Assembly (NCBI GenBank): GCA_045577075.1
Contig: JAZNHR010000049.1
Span: 1 to 21,225 of the forward strand
DNA: 21,225 nt
Reading direction: 5' to 3'
DNA from: SIG447 sp045577075
GTDB taxonomy: Bacteria; Bacillota; Clostridia; UMGS1883; UMGS1540
The number at the start of each line of letters is the position of its first letter. Position 1 is the stretch's first letter. Position numbers and translations under genes: made by a program. Of this stretch, positions 1 to 7,432 are shown piece after piece. Under the pieces are notes generated by a model. The model made no database searches. It was not told the origin of the DNA and saw only the letters and a list, made by a program, of their open reading frames with translations.

Positions 1-1
1 T

Positions 2-370
2 TTTGCAGGGCTTGCGGTAGTTGTCCTTGAAAACGCCCTGCACCTCTTCCAAACCTTTTCCGGCGGCGTCGGGGAGCTTGCCAATGTACTCATTAGCGGC
101 ACCTTTGTGCTCGTGGCAGGCTTTGTTTACCGCAAAAAACATACGAAAGCTGGTGCACTTTTAGCCCTTGTCCTCGGCAGCGTTTGTATGCTCCTTGCGG
201 CACTTCTTGCAAACCGCTTTATAAACCTTCCCCTCTATGGCATCCCCGAGACCCAAATTCTGCCCACGCTTCTCGGTGCCATCCTTCCCTTTAACGCCCT
301 GAAGGCAGTTATTATCACCGTACTTACCATGCTTCTCTATAAACCCCTCTCGCCGCTTTTAAAGAAGTAA
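2..370 (+). CDS. ECF transporter S component, RibU-like (5' truncated by window edge)
   Basis: The reading frame is open from the first bases of the window, so the gene begins upstream and only about 122 C-terminal residues are visible. They form hydrophobic segments typical of an ECF-transporter substrate-binding membrane subunit. The ending reads LPLYGIP, then LPFNALKAVIITVLTMLLYKPL, then SPLLKK. A Pro-Phe-Asn-x-x-Lys motif before a last membrane helix and a short basic tail is typical of riboflavin-type S components (RibU). Such proteins capture a vitamin in the membrane and work with the shared EcfA/EcfA'/EcfT energizing module. The substrate assignment is inference from this C-terminal pattern only. 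A near copy of the last 34 codons lies downstream at 1905-2009. The gene ends just before a strong hairpin. Confidence 0.75.
   Translation, partial: FAGLAVVVLENALHLFQTFSGGVGELANVLISGTFVLVAGFVYRKKHTKAGALLALVLGSVCMLLAALLANRFINLPLYGIPETQILPTLLGAILPFNALKAVIITVLTMLLYKPLSPLLKK
266..370 (+). repeat. Direct repeat (copy 1) of the ECF gene 3' end; copy 2 at 1905-2009
   Basis: About 105 bp are repeated in direct orientation around the ATPase gene. The longest identical core I can count is 23 bp, at 323-345 and 1962-1984, and it begins CTTACCATGCTTCTC. The rest differs mainly at synonymous sites. It could be the trace of a tandem gene pair, or of an insertion that carried a replacement gene end. Confidence 0.8.
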
Positions 371-402
371 ATACTGCAAAGGCGTGACCGAAAATAGAAC
401 AT

Positions 403-431
403 GAGCCTCCGAGGACAATCCTCGGAGGCTC
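403..431. terminator. Bidirectional hairpin terminator between convergent genes
   Basis: A perfect 13-bp inverted repeat (GAGCCTCCGAGGA at 403-415 pairing with 419-431) with a 3-nt loop sits between the ECF gene stop and the convergent ATPase stop. The T-rich tails are weak on both sides, so it is a moderate terminator, probably shared by both genes. Confidence 0.7.
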
Positions 432-434
432 TGT

Positions 435-1736
435 TTACATATTGATACAATTTTCATCAAGTAAAAAATGTTCTATGCCGACATAATAGATGCCGTCTTC
501 ATCGTGCCATGGAATGATGTCATCTTTTACGACAACGATTTTCTTAAATGAATCAGGAACACGTTTCAGAGAATTTATTTCCTGTTGTCTTTTTTCTTCA
601 TCTGCAACAGAAAGTGCGGACTGAATATAATAGCGGTTGCTTCCGCTGTTTACAACGAAATCAATTTCAAGCTGCGAGCGAACGTTTTTCCCCTTATCGT
701 TCTTATGGTTATATTCCACCACACCAACATCAACATTGAACTCGCGGGCGCAAAGCTCATTGTATATGATGTTTTCCATGATATGATTTTCTTCCATCTG
801 CCTGAAATTAAGCCTTGCATTACGAAGACCTACATCCGTGTAATAATATTTAAGCGGCGTTTTCATATATTTTTTGCCTTTAATATCATATCGTTCCGCT
901 TTACCAACAATATATGCCTCGGCAAAATAATCAATGTATTTTGATATGGTTGAAGAACTGATGCCAACATTCTTGGTGCTTTTAAAGGTTTTAGAAAGCT
1001 TGCTTGGATTGGTAAGTGAACCTATTGCCGAAGAAAGAATGTTCAATAAATCTTCAAGCACATCCTTATCATTATTGATTTTATTTCTTTCAATAACATC
1101 AGTAATATACGTTTTGGTAAACAGTCCTTTTAAATATTTACTTTTTTCCTCCGGCGTGCTCTTTGATAATACAAAAGGCATGCCGCCGTAGGTAAAATAT
1201 TCCTTCCATGCATTATGCTTATCCCCCTCATATGCATCATAAAATTCCTTATATGTCAAAGGATTAACCTTCACCTCGTCCCCACGGTCTTTAAATTCGG
1301 TCAGAATATCGGTTGAAAGCATTTTTGAATTACTTCCGGTAACATACAAATCAACATTTTTTAATTTCATAAGGCCGAGAAGAACCGGCACAAATCCTAT
1401 TTTATCTTCAATGCCTTCCACATAAGGATTCTGCATTTCCAGGACTAACTGCACTTCATCAATGAAAACATAATAGCGTTTTGTTTTGTCACAAGTCACT
1501 TCTCGAACATACTTATCAAGCTCAAAGGGATTTTTATATTTTGCATTGCTTACTTCGTCAAGCGCAATTTCAATAATACAATCATCCGTAACGCCCACAG
1601 CATTCAGATATTCGTGGTAAAGTTCAAAAAGCAAAAACGATTTTCCGCATCTTCTTATTCCGGTTATAACCTTAATAAGCCCGTTGTCTTTCTTTGAAAT
1701 AAGCTTGTCAAGATACTTTTTTCTTTCTATAATCAT
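435..1736 (-). CDS. AAA ATPase with DUF4143 C-terminal domain
   Basis: This 433-residue protein has a Walker A motif GIRRCGKS at residues 26-33, Walker B ending in FIDEVQ near residues 91-96 (Asp93, Glu94) and a VTGSNSKML sensor-1-like segment. The C-terminal half contains a winged-helix-like stretch and the EIDFVV...YYIQ pattern of DUF4143. This matches the AAA_14/DUF4143 family, common accessory ATPases in gut Firmicutes and Bacteroidota with no firmly established function. In DUF4143 the nuclease-like core often reads E-V/I-D-F followed by E/Q-x-K. Here the lysine position appears to be Ser/Ala, so nuclease activity is unlikely. The start ATG has a GGAGAA ribosome binding site about 7 nt upstream. 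The gene is monocistronic, AT-rich compared with flanking genes, and sits between two copies of an ECF gene end, consistent with an acquired single-gene insertion. Confidence 0.85.
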   Translation of the reverse strand: MIIERKKYLDKLISKKDNGLIKVITGIRRCGKSFLLFELYHEYLNAVGVTDDCIIEIALDEVSNAKYKNPFELDKYVREVTCDKTKRYYVFIDEVQLVLEMQNPYVEGIEDKIGFVPVLLGLMKLKNVDLYVTGSNSKMLSTDILTEFKDRGDEVKVNPLTYKEFYDAYEGDKHNAWKEYFTYGGMPFVLSKSTPEEKSKYLKGLFTKTYITDVIERNKINNDKDVLEDLLNILSSAIGSLTNPSKLSKTFKSTKNVGISSSTISKYIDYFAEAYIVGKAERYDIKGKKYMKTPLKYYYTDVGLRNARLNFRQMEENHIMENIIYNELCAREFNVDVGVVEYNHKNDKGKNVRSQLEIDFVVNSGSNRYYIQSALSVADEEKRQQEINSLKRVPDSFKKIVVVKDDIIPWHDEDGIYYVGIEHFLLDENCINM

Positions 1737-1802
1737 AAGGATTTCTCCAATCTGCGCGAAAAATTATTGCGGATAACCGCTTTTTTATTTTCTCTCGCAA
1801 TT

Positions 1803-1832
1803 AGTATACCACGATACACAGAAAAAAGTCAA
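1803..1832 (-). promoter_or_regulatory. SigA-type promoter of the DUF4143 ATPase gene
   Basis: On the minus strand a TTGACT -35 (1827-1832) and a TATACT -10 (1803-1808) are separated by 18 bp, about 70 bp upstream of the ATPase start. The promoter is bracketed by a 7-bp inverted repeat, GCAATTA at 1797-1803 and TAATTGC at 1835-1841, which could be an operator or chance. Confidence 0.7.
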
Positions 1833-1904
1833 TATAATTGCAAAAAATTTATGCGTATAGACGCAATAATTTTCTATAAAATTAGAAGTTCTGCTCATTT
1901 TCAG

Positions 1905-2009
1905 GCCCTAATCGGTGCCATCCTCCCCTTTAATGCTTTAAAAGCCGTAATTATTACCGTCCTTACCATGCTTCTCTATAAACCACTTTCGCCGCTTCTG
2001 AAAAAGTAA
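1905..2009 (+). pseudogene. Remnant 3' end of a second ECF S-component gene
   Basis: These 34 codons plus stop encode almost the same residues as the end of the upstream ECF gene (266-370). The protein segments agree at every position except A/T and I/L at the extreme left. The DNA differs at many third-codon positions and Leu codons, so nearly all changes are synonymous. No credible start codon or upstream membrane segments belong to it. The open frame to its left is AT-rich intergenic DNA that includes the ATPase promoter. The piece was therefore once part of a full gene under protein-level selection and is now truncated. Confidence 0.85.
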
Positions 2010-2075
2010 ATAAACTGCAAAAAAACTGCGCCACTCCCATTTTGCAAAGATTTTGAATTCGATTTTTTCAATGTT

Positions 2076-2101
2076 AAAGCCCCAGCGGTCACTGGGGCTT
2101 T
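2076..2101 (-). terminator. Hairpin terminator of the secreted-protein gene
   Basis: A perfect 10-bp stem, AAAGCCCCAG pairing with CTGGGGCTTT, with a 6-nt loop lies 15 nt past the minus-strand stop. The T tract after it is short. Confidence 0.7.
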
Positions 2102-2115
2102 GCTGTTATGTGATT

Positions 2116-4512
2116 CTATTTATTGAATTTCTTCAATAATACCATTATTTCTTCATAAGATATAGCGTCTTTAATGTATTGATTAGCAGTTAAATAGCCA
2201 ACCACTTTTCCATTCTTGTCTAAAATTTTAGGTGGCTTTGTGGCATATTCATTAAATACACTATACTGACTATATTTGCTGCCATAATTGCCGTATTGAT
2301 TAAAAATACTCTTTGTTTGATATTTGCTACCATAATTGCCATATTCATTAGCAATACTATCAGTATCATACTTATTTGAATTTATTTCACCCAAAAAGGT
2401 TCCTGTTCCATCATCGGCATACAAATATAACGGAAAAGATGAAAGAGTTATCTTTGTGTTGGTTGAATATCCTCCGCCACCTTGATAATTATTGGCATCT
2501 TCTTTTATTAAATTCCCAAACTCAACAGGTGTATAGCCAGAAGTCGGAACATTAAATCCAAAATCTACCAGTGATACATTTTTATTACTTAAATATGTTT
2601 TGAATATATAATCAGCAAAGTCCAATGCTTCCAAGCTGTTCATCAATGCTATTACCTTATAAGTTTCTGTGTTAGATGTATCTCCTTCATTTTTAATAAA
2701 AGATATTTTGGAATTTATATCATAATTTTGGGGGGTTATGTAAAATGTTCCAGTAAAATCTGAAGTGTTTGTTTGGTTTGAATTACTGTAATATGATATC
2801 ATTGAATAAAAAGATGTCTCATCTGGTGTTAAACCAACATAGGTATAAGATGTATAGTTCCCTCTATAAATGACTTTTAGAGTAATCCAATCTCCTTCTG
2901 CATCATAGTCCAACGAATATTGTTTAAGAGCATTACCGCTTTCGTATCGCTCTCTATACATTGGTTTTCCATTTACTGAATCATTAGAATTAGTAACAAT
3001 AAAACTTTTCAGTTGGTTAAAAGCATTTTGTTGTGATGCTGATAAACTATTAAATACAAATGTCAATATCTCACTATCTTTGGATTCAACACCATTCTTA
3101 ACGGCAGTTACTATTACATTATATCTCTTCCCGTTCTCTAGTCCATTATATGAAACGGTATAGTCATTACAATATTCAAATTTTATTTTTTCACCATTAT
3201 CATCTTCAGTAAACCAAAAATTCTCTTCCCCGGCTTCTTGATAATAAAAATGATAATATTCTGCTCCTTCTACTTTATCCCACTGAATGTGTGCTGAACC
3301 ATTTTGCTGCCTTACAACTCTAATGTTTTTAGGCGGTTCAATATATATGCTTTCTTCTCCTTCGCTTGAAATGTTTGCATTTTTGTTCACTACTATAGTT
3401 TGTGAATTAGCCATATATGGAGTGGTGCAATCAAAAAATTCCAATCGTTCCTCTATTACAGTCATACCAGATATAACTGCATTAACCTTTCCAGATGATA
3501 GACTATTCAAAAGTTCATCAAAATCCATTGATTTTATTTCTAATTTATAACCAAGAACATCTGCTATTGCAGTAATCACATCAATATCGATTCCTTTAAA
3601 TTTTCCATTTTCCTCAAATTCAAAAGGCGGAAAATCAGGGCATGTGGCAACAGTTAAAACTCCATTAGAATAGTTATTTCCTTTTGAAACATAAGAATAT
3701 TTTCCATTTAAACCATCATTTATTATTTGTTTTAAAGTTCCATTATCTTTAAGTTTTCGTATAGCAGTGTTTAGTTGTTCTGTTAATTGCTTGTTTTCTT
3801 TTGATGTATATATAGTATATTCTTCAATGACATATTCTTTATCTAATATAACAAAGTTGTCATTTTTTTCTACCATTGCATTTGATATTTCTTTATCAGA
3901 AACAACACAATCAATCACACCTTGATTTAATGCATTAAACAAGGCATTATAATCATCATATTTTTTTATTACAGCATTTGTTTCTCCATAATCCATAGAA
4001 ATATAACTATCAGCCAAAGTTCCAGAGTGAACACCAATAACCGCATTAGATAATTCTATGGTAGAAGGTATGTATTTATCTTTTGAATAAATATTTACTG
4101 TTTGTGTATCTCCATTCCATTGTACATCACATTCAAAAGCCTCTGAAACCGCTCTCAAAGGAACTAATGTTCTACCACCATTTAATCGAGCAGGAACATC
4201 TAATATTATAGGATCTCCGTTTTTGTATAGTGTTGTATCATCAATAGCGATACTCACATTGGTATTCCCTTTTTGTGCTATTGCAGTCCTTGTAGTATTA
4301 TCCCAATACACAATGGCTCCCAATTTCTCAAAAATTGCTCTCATAGGAACCATTGTACGACCATTAACCAATAATGGCGCAACGTCAAATTGAATTTTTT
4401 CGTTATCCAGATATACGCTTATTTCACCACTGGCAATAACTGGAACAATCATAGTTATAGATATCATAACTACTAATACAAAAAATACTATTTTTTTGCT
4501 ATACTTTTTCAT
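2116..4512 (-). CDS. Secreted multidomain protein: stalk domain, half-swapped solute-binding domain, FN3, C-terminal GNYGSKY repeats
   Basis: This is a 798-residue exported protein. Residues 1-28 are a signal peptide with no lipobox Cys. Residues about 34-142 are a copper-amine-oxidase N-terminal-like (stalk) domain, with the paired GRTMVPMRAIFEKLGA and GRTLVPLRAVSEAF motifs. Residues about 155-270 match the C-terminal half of a family 3 amino-acid-binding protein (IGVHSGT, ALNQGVIDCVVSD, AIRKLKDNGTLKQII). Residues about 284-376 match the N-terminal half (LTVATCPDFPPFEF, GIDIDVITAIADVLG, GMTVIEERLEFFD, TTPY). The halves are therefore in reverse order. Arg of EERLEF and Asp of VIDCVV, the expected ligand contacts, are kept. 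Residues about 391-485 look like fibronectin type III. Residues 486-700 are unassigned. The C-terminus carries 16-residue repeats (714-761). The ribosome binding site GGAGGGG lies about 9 nt before the ATG. The gene is AT-rich and monocistronic. A cell-surface solute-sensing or capture role is inference. Confidence 0.8.
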   Translation of the reverse strand: MKKYSKKIVFFVLVVMISITMIVPVIASGEISVYLDNEKIQFDVAPLLVNGRTMVPMRAIFEKLGAIVYWDNTTRTAIAQKGNTNVSIAIDDTTLYKNGDPIILDVPARLNGGRTLVPLRAVSEAFECDVQWNGDTQTVNIYSKDKYIPSTIELSNAVIGVHSGTLADSYISMDYGETNAVIKKYDDYNALFNALNQGVIDCVVSDKEISNAMVEKNDNFVILDKEYVIEEYTIYTSKENKQLTEQLNTAIRKLKDNGTLKQIINDGLNGKYSYVSKGNNYSNGVLTVATCPDFPPFEFEENGKFKGIDIDVITAIADVLGYKLEIKSMDFDELLNSLSSGKVNAVISGMTVIEERLEFFDCTTPYMANSQTIVVNKNANISSEGEESIYIEPPKNIRVVRQQNGSAHIQWDKVEGAEYYHFYYQEAGEENFWFTEDDNGEKIKFEYCNDYTVSYNGLENGKRYNVIVTAVKNGVESKDSEILTFVFNSLSASQQNAFNQLKSFIVTNSNDSVNGKPMYRERYESGNALKQYSLDYDAEGDWITLKVIYRGNYTSYTYVGLTPDETSFYSMISYYSNSNQTNTSDFTGTFYITPQNYDINSKISFIKNEGDTSNTETYKVIALMNSLEALDFADYIFKTYLSNKNVSLVDFGFNVPTSGYTPVEFGNLIKEDANNYQGGGGYSTNTKITLSSFPLYLYADDGTGTFLGEINSNKYDTDSIANEYGNYGSKYQTKSIFNQYGNYGSKYSQYSVFNEYATKPPKILDKNGKVVGYLTANQYIKDAISYEEIMVLLKKFNK
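2230..2373 (-). repeat. Three tandem 16-residue repeats in the secreted protein
   Basis: These 144 bp encode three consecutive 16-residue units at residues 714-729, 730-745 and 746-761, with pattern K-Y-x-x-x-S-I/V-x-N-E/Q-Y-G-N-Y-G-S. The last unit ends ATKPP and is followed by a short beta-rich tail (KVVGYLTANQYI). I recall the pattern from the C-termini of many otherwise unrelated bacterial secreted proteins. Its role is not established here. Confidence 0.8.
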
Positions 4513-4580
4513 TAAAAATTCCCCTCCAAAAGTTATAATTTTTATCCTTGCAGATTTTTAATTAGAATTATTCTACTAAT

Positions 4581-4615
4581 AAAAAAATGCATAACCCATG
4601 TTCCAGAGTTATGCA
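4581..4615 (-). terminator. Intrinsic terminator ending the structured RNA, upstream of the secreted-protein gene
   Basis: Minus-strand TGCATAAC pairs with GTTATGCA (8 bp, 12-nt loop) and is followed at once by seven T residues. It lies between the promoter at 4798-4826 and the coding start at 4512, the usual place for an attenuator. The loop holds TCTGG, also complementary to the CCAGA that could form the pseudoknot. Confidence 0.75.
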
Positions 4616-4791
4616 CCGAAAAACGCACAAGTCTGGTATAAGGTTGCTACACTCTTATATATCACTTACATCTTACATAGAGAAGTTTTACCAGATAGTA
4701 CGCTTTTACCATTAGCATACTTCTCTAATGTATTTTTATGTAAGGTAATATAAGAAAATAGACTACCACTATTTTAATTTTAGAGTGTAGC
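4581..4791 (-). ncRNA. Structured RNA, about 211 nt: riboswitch-like leader or small RNA
   Basis: A transcript starting near 4791 would fold strongly. Its first ten bases, GCTACACTCT, pair with 4646-4655 to close the structure. Inside are a small hairpin (AAAATAG/CTATTTT), a stem CTTACAT/ATGTAAG (4738-4744 with 4665-4671), and a coaxial stem of 7+5 bp (4720-4732 with 4674-4685) capped by a short hairpin. Seven loop bases (4689-4695) are complementary to 4632-4638, just past the closing stem, which suggests a pseudoknot. An intrinsic terminator follows, then 68 nt to the secreted-protein start. It does not match any riboswitch signature I know. I cannot tell whether it is a cis-acting attenuator or an independent small RNA. 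Confidence 0.6.
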
Positions 4792-4797
4792 ATAATT

Positions 4798-4826
4798 ATT
4801 ATAACACATAATTTTTATAAAGTCAA
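4798..4826 (-). promoter_or_regulatory. Consensus SigA promoter of the structured RNA and probably the secreted-protein gene
   Basis: Minus-strand TTGACT (4821-4826), 17-bp spacer and TATAAT (4798-4803). The expected start about 7 nt downstream, G at 4791, is exactly the first base of the closing stem of the RNA. I saw no comparable promoter between the terminator and the coding start. Confidence 0.85.
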
Positions 4827-4918
4827 TTAAACGACCAATTTTAACCAAATATCAAACCAAAGACTTGTTTTTATATAAAAATGTAACCTGTACGTAAAAA
4901 GGGCAATAAAATATGAAG

Positions 4919-4960
4919 AAACGGAGAAAGAGCTCGCCTAGGGGTAGCTCTTCTCCGTTT
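4919..4960 (-). terminator. Terminator at the end of the phage-like operon
   Basis: A long inverted repeat (about 15 bp with one unpaired base; AAACGGAGAA on one arm, TTCTCCGTTT on the other) lies 14 nt past the stop of the last phage-like gene. T-rich sequence follows on the minus strand. Confidence 0.8.
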
Positions 4961-4973
4961 CTTTAGGACAGTC

Positions 4974-6038
4974 TTATTTCGCCTGATTTACGCGGATTTT
5001 TGATTCTGTTTCCTGTTCAATTTTCTTTTGGTCGCGCTCGAGGTTTTGCTGATGCGCCTTATCCTGCTGCAAAAGCTCCTGCGCCAATTTCTCCGCTTGC
5101 AAACTCGCCGCCTGCTGCATCGAAACAATAAACTGCCTCTGGTCAGCCGTAAGCGTCCCGACGGGAATCCCTAGCACGCTTGCCGCTTCCTCGTCCACCT
5201 CGCCCAGGGCAATGACCTTGTCAAGCTGATTTGCAAAGGTTTGTGCCGCAAGCTTTTCTTTATTAAAGGCTTCCGTATTTGCTGCATCCTGTGCCGCCTG
5301 CGCTATTTCCTGATTTTTTAGCCTAAGGCTTGCCTCGCCTTCATATTCCGAAAAGGCACCTTCCGCAAGACTCTCTAAAATAGAAAGCCTGTCAATTTTC
5401 GCCTCGCGCGCATCCTGAAATCTGGAATACGCCATTTGCTCATACACGGGCACGAGGTCCTGTGCCGCACGCTGGCGCATAATCTCTGCCGTGGAGCCCC
5501 CTAAAAGACCGCGGGAATTTGCCGACTGCTTTGCCGCAAGCATTGCTTCCTCCTGTGCCGCCTTTAAAGAGGCATCCTTCTTCGGGTCATAGGAAAACTC
5601 CATATCCGCAAGCTCTGACAAAAGCGTACGGGTTTCTTTTTCATATGGATTTTCGTGCTTTTTTGGCACAAAGTTTTTGGCATAGTTTTCCTCAATCCAG
5701 TAATCGTCGCCGATTTTGATAAGACGGCTGTCGTTTTTATTGAGCATCTGTCCGTTTACAATGGGGGCGTCCGCATTTTTATCGTAGCCCACATATGCCC
5801 CTTTGCCGGCTAATGTGTTTCGAAGGGGGGTATACCCTGCCGGGGCCCCTGCGCCGCTTTTAGAAAGAGCGGCGCGAATGGAATCACCACCTGCGATATA
5901 CCCTGCATCACCCATGGTAAAGCCGGCAGTATCCAGTGCATAGGATGCGCCCTTGCCGTCGGTTATGGAAATGCCGCTGTCTGTTTTTTTCGTTTTGTAT
6001 CCTCTGTCCGAAAGCCACTGTTCTACATTATACTCCAT
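4974..6038 (-). CDS. Phage-like ejection or internal-virion protein candidate
   Basis: This 354-residue protein has two parts. Residues 1 to about 125 are glycine-rich with beta-like segments (SDRGYKTKK, KIGDDYWIEENYAKNF). The rest is nearly all helical and rich in Ala, Gln and Glu, with a phage-like signature FSYDPKKDASLKAAQEEAM near residue 150, then SRGLLGGSTAEIM. I recall this signature in phage proteins encoded after tail-nozzle genes. The last 60 residues are charged coiled coil. The position directly after the beta-propeller protein (14-bp gap) and the composition suggest a DNA-ejection or internal-virion protein of a short-tailed phage. It is far too short for a tape measure of a long tail. 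The start has an AAGGAG site 6 nt upstream. It is the last gene before the operon terminator. The role is inference. Confidence 0.55.
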   Translation of the reverse strand: MEYNVEQWLSDRGYKTKKTDSGISITDGKGASYALDTAGFTMGDAGYIAGGDSIRAALSKSGAGAPAGYTPLRNTLAGKGAYVGYDKNADAPIVNGQMLNKNDSRLIKIGDDYWIEENYAKNFVPKKHENPYEKETRTLLSELADMEFSYDPKKDASLKAAQEEAMLAAKQSANSRGLLGGSTAEIMRQRAAQDLVPVYEQMAYSRFQDAREAKIDRLSILESLAEGAFSEYEGEASLRLKNQEIAQAAQDAANTEAFNKEKLAAQTFANQLDKVIALGEVDEEAASVLGIPVGTLTADQRQFIVSMQQAASLQAEKLAQELLQQDKAHQQNLERDQKKIEQETESKIRVNQAK

Positions 6039-6052
6039 ACTGTTCTCCTTTC

Positions 6053-7432
6053 TCAGCAGTAGCTGCGTTTTCTTGCCCGCAATTCAAATTCGATTGCGGA
6101 TATTTTCACCGCCCCACGCCCTGCAAGCTTTATGCGCATTTGGGGCGCATCGGAAAGGGCGGGGGGAATTTCAATGACTGTAAGTCCGCTTTTTGAGACC
6201 GTTGCCACCGTGCGGAAATACTCCATGTCAAGCCAGGGCGAAAGGGAAACCGTAAAGGACGCCCCGTTTTCCACCTCGGCACGCAGATAAATGCGGTGCC
6301 AGTTTTGAAAAAGGGAATTTTCAAAGATAAGCGGGCCGGAAATCCTGTACCATTCCACCATCTCGTCCCCATCTCCGAAAACGGAGACGGTGCCGTCCGT
6401 CTCTGCAGCGTATACTTTGCCGTCGAAACTCGCAAAAGCGAAAATTTCGGCATTGTCCTCTACAAACCATTCGCCAATGCGCGTGTCATAGGCGAGCACC
6501 TTTCTTTCGCCGTTCTTTTGGGGCAAAGCGAGATAGTACCGCTCCCCGTCACTCCCTGCCGCAATTTTCTCTGCCGCAGAAAGGTCCATATTTTCGATAA
6601 ACCTGCGAATGGGAAAGCTGATTTTCTTCGGGAGCGCGCCACCGCTGTAGCGATAGAGGCCGTCCGCTCCCAGAAAATATAAGATGCCCCCGATTTCCTG
6701 AATACTTTCCTGCGCCACACAGCCGATATCACGGCTAAGGCACAAAAGCGAAAAGTTTACAGGGTCTGTACCATAAAGCTCAAACATGGCATTTTTCTTA
6801 AAGTAAATAATATGGCCGCCATAGGCCACAAGGCCGCCGGCGTAGGCCTCCTTCGTCGTTTCCACAAGCTCCTGCCCGGCGTCTCCCGGGGCGGACCAGT
6901 CATCAATGGTTTCCACCGCCGAGTAGCGGAGAAACTTGTCATTATCGGAAGCGGTGAATAAATGCCAAGCGTGGGTGGCAAGGTACAGGGCGTTTTCCGG
7001 CGTTCCCTTTGTGCCCACCTTGGAAATGGCGGTGCCGTCAAACTTTTTGCACGCGTCGCCGTCAGCAAAGACGGCATAGTCCATAAAGTCCGCCGCATAT
7101 ACGCGCCCCGTGTCCTTCGTAAAAATGTCGCCCCTATCTTGCCAGGCACCATCCGAAAGGGTGTATAGCTTTGTGCCGATGACCGCCGCAAGGGTCGTGC
7201 CAAATATAACCCCAAAGTAGCGCACTTCCCCTTCGGGAAGGGGCGGCACCGCCGCCTTATTTCTGGGGGGTCTTGGGCTTAAGTGCGGATAGTGACAGGA
7301 ATGGAGATTCCCCATGTCCGCCGCCAACCCTTGCGGAATTTCCGCCTCGGGCAGTCCCGTATGAATGCCGCCGCCCGTTTTTGTTTCTAATATCCGCTTT
7401 TTTTCGGCGGTATCCTTCCAGAAGCTTTTCAT
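6053..7432 (-). CDS. Phage-like beta-propeller protein, tail nozzle or stabilisation candidate
   Basis: This 459-residue protein consists of repeated short beta-strand blocks in a propeller-like pattern, such as KLYTLSDGAWQDRG, FADGDACKKFDG, LYFLGADGLYRYSGG and KVYAAETDGTVSVFG. The C-terminal 100 residues look like a beta-sandwich (FTVSLSPWLDMEYFRTV). Nozzle proteins of podoviruses (the T7 gp12 and P22 gp10 class) have propeller domains and sit just after the adaptor gene, as here. The ATG overlaps the adaptor stop in an ATGA arrangement, and AGAGGAGG lies about 7 nt upstream, so translation is probably coupled. The nozzle assignment rests on gene order and fold pattern, not on clear sequence identity. 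A fibre or baseplate protein is the main alternative. Confidence 0.6.
   Translation of the reverse strand: MKSFWKDTAEKKRILETKTGGGIHTGLPEAEIPQGLAADMGNLHSCHYPHLSPRPPRNKAAVPPLPEGEVRYFGVIFGTTLAAVIGTKLYTLSDGAWQDRGDIFTKDTGRVYAADFMDYAVFADGDACKKFDGTAISKVGTKGTPENALYLATHAWHLFTASDNDKFLRYSAVETIDDWSAPGDAGQELVETTKEAYAGGLVAYGGHIIYFKKNAMFELYGTDPVNFSLLCLSRDIGCVAQESIQEIGGILYFLGADGLYRYSGGALPKKISFPIRRFIENMDLSAAEKIAAGSDGERYYLALPQKNGERKVLAYDTRIGEWFVEDNAEIFAFASFDGKVYAAETDGTVSVFGDGDEMVEWYRISGPLIFENSLFQNWHRIYLRAEVENGASFTVSLSPWLDMEYFRTVATVSKSGLTVIEIPPALSDAPQMRIKLAGRGAVKISAIEFELRARKRSYC

Noticed and set aside
1767..2009. An 80-residue frame on + that includes the ECF gene end
   Set aside because: Its first 46 codons run through AT-rich intergenic DNA and the minus-strand ATPase promoter, and only the last 34 codons show homology. 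It is a remnant, not a gene.
4646..4791. Terminal 10-bp inverted repeats as ends of a small transposable element
   Set aside because: No target-site duplication flanks them, and the right arm begins exactly at the predicted transcription start. The internal nested stems and pseudoknot fit an RNA better.
4581..4791. Retron msr-msd or 6S RNA
   Set aside because: There is no reverse-transcriptase gene nearby, and the fold has a branched structure with a pseudoknot instead of the long hairpin with central bubble of 6S RNA.
4974..6038. Tape measure of a long-tailed phage
   Set aside because: It is only 354 residues, with no tail tube, assembly chaperone or baseplate genes nearby.
6130..7215. Leftward out-of-frame ORFs (90 to 152 residues) inside the propeller gene
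   Set aside because: They are alternative frames of a high-GC gene, rich in Arg and Pro, without ribosome binding sites.
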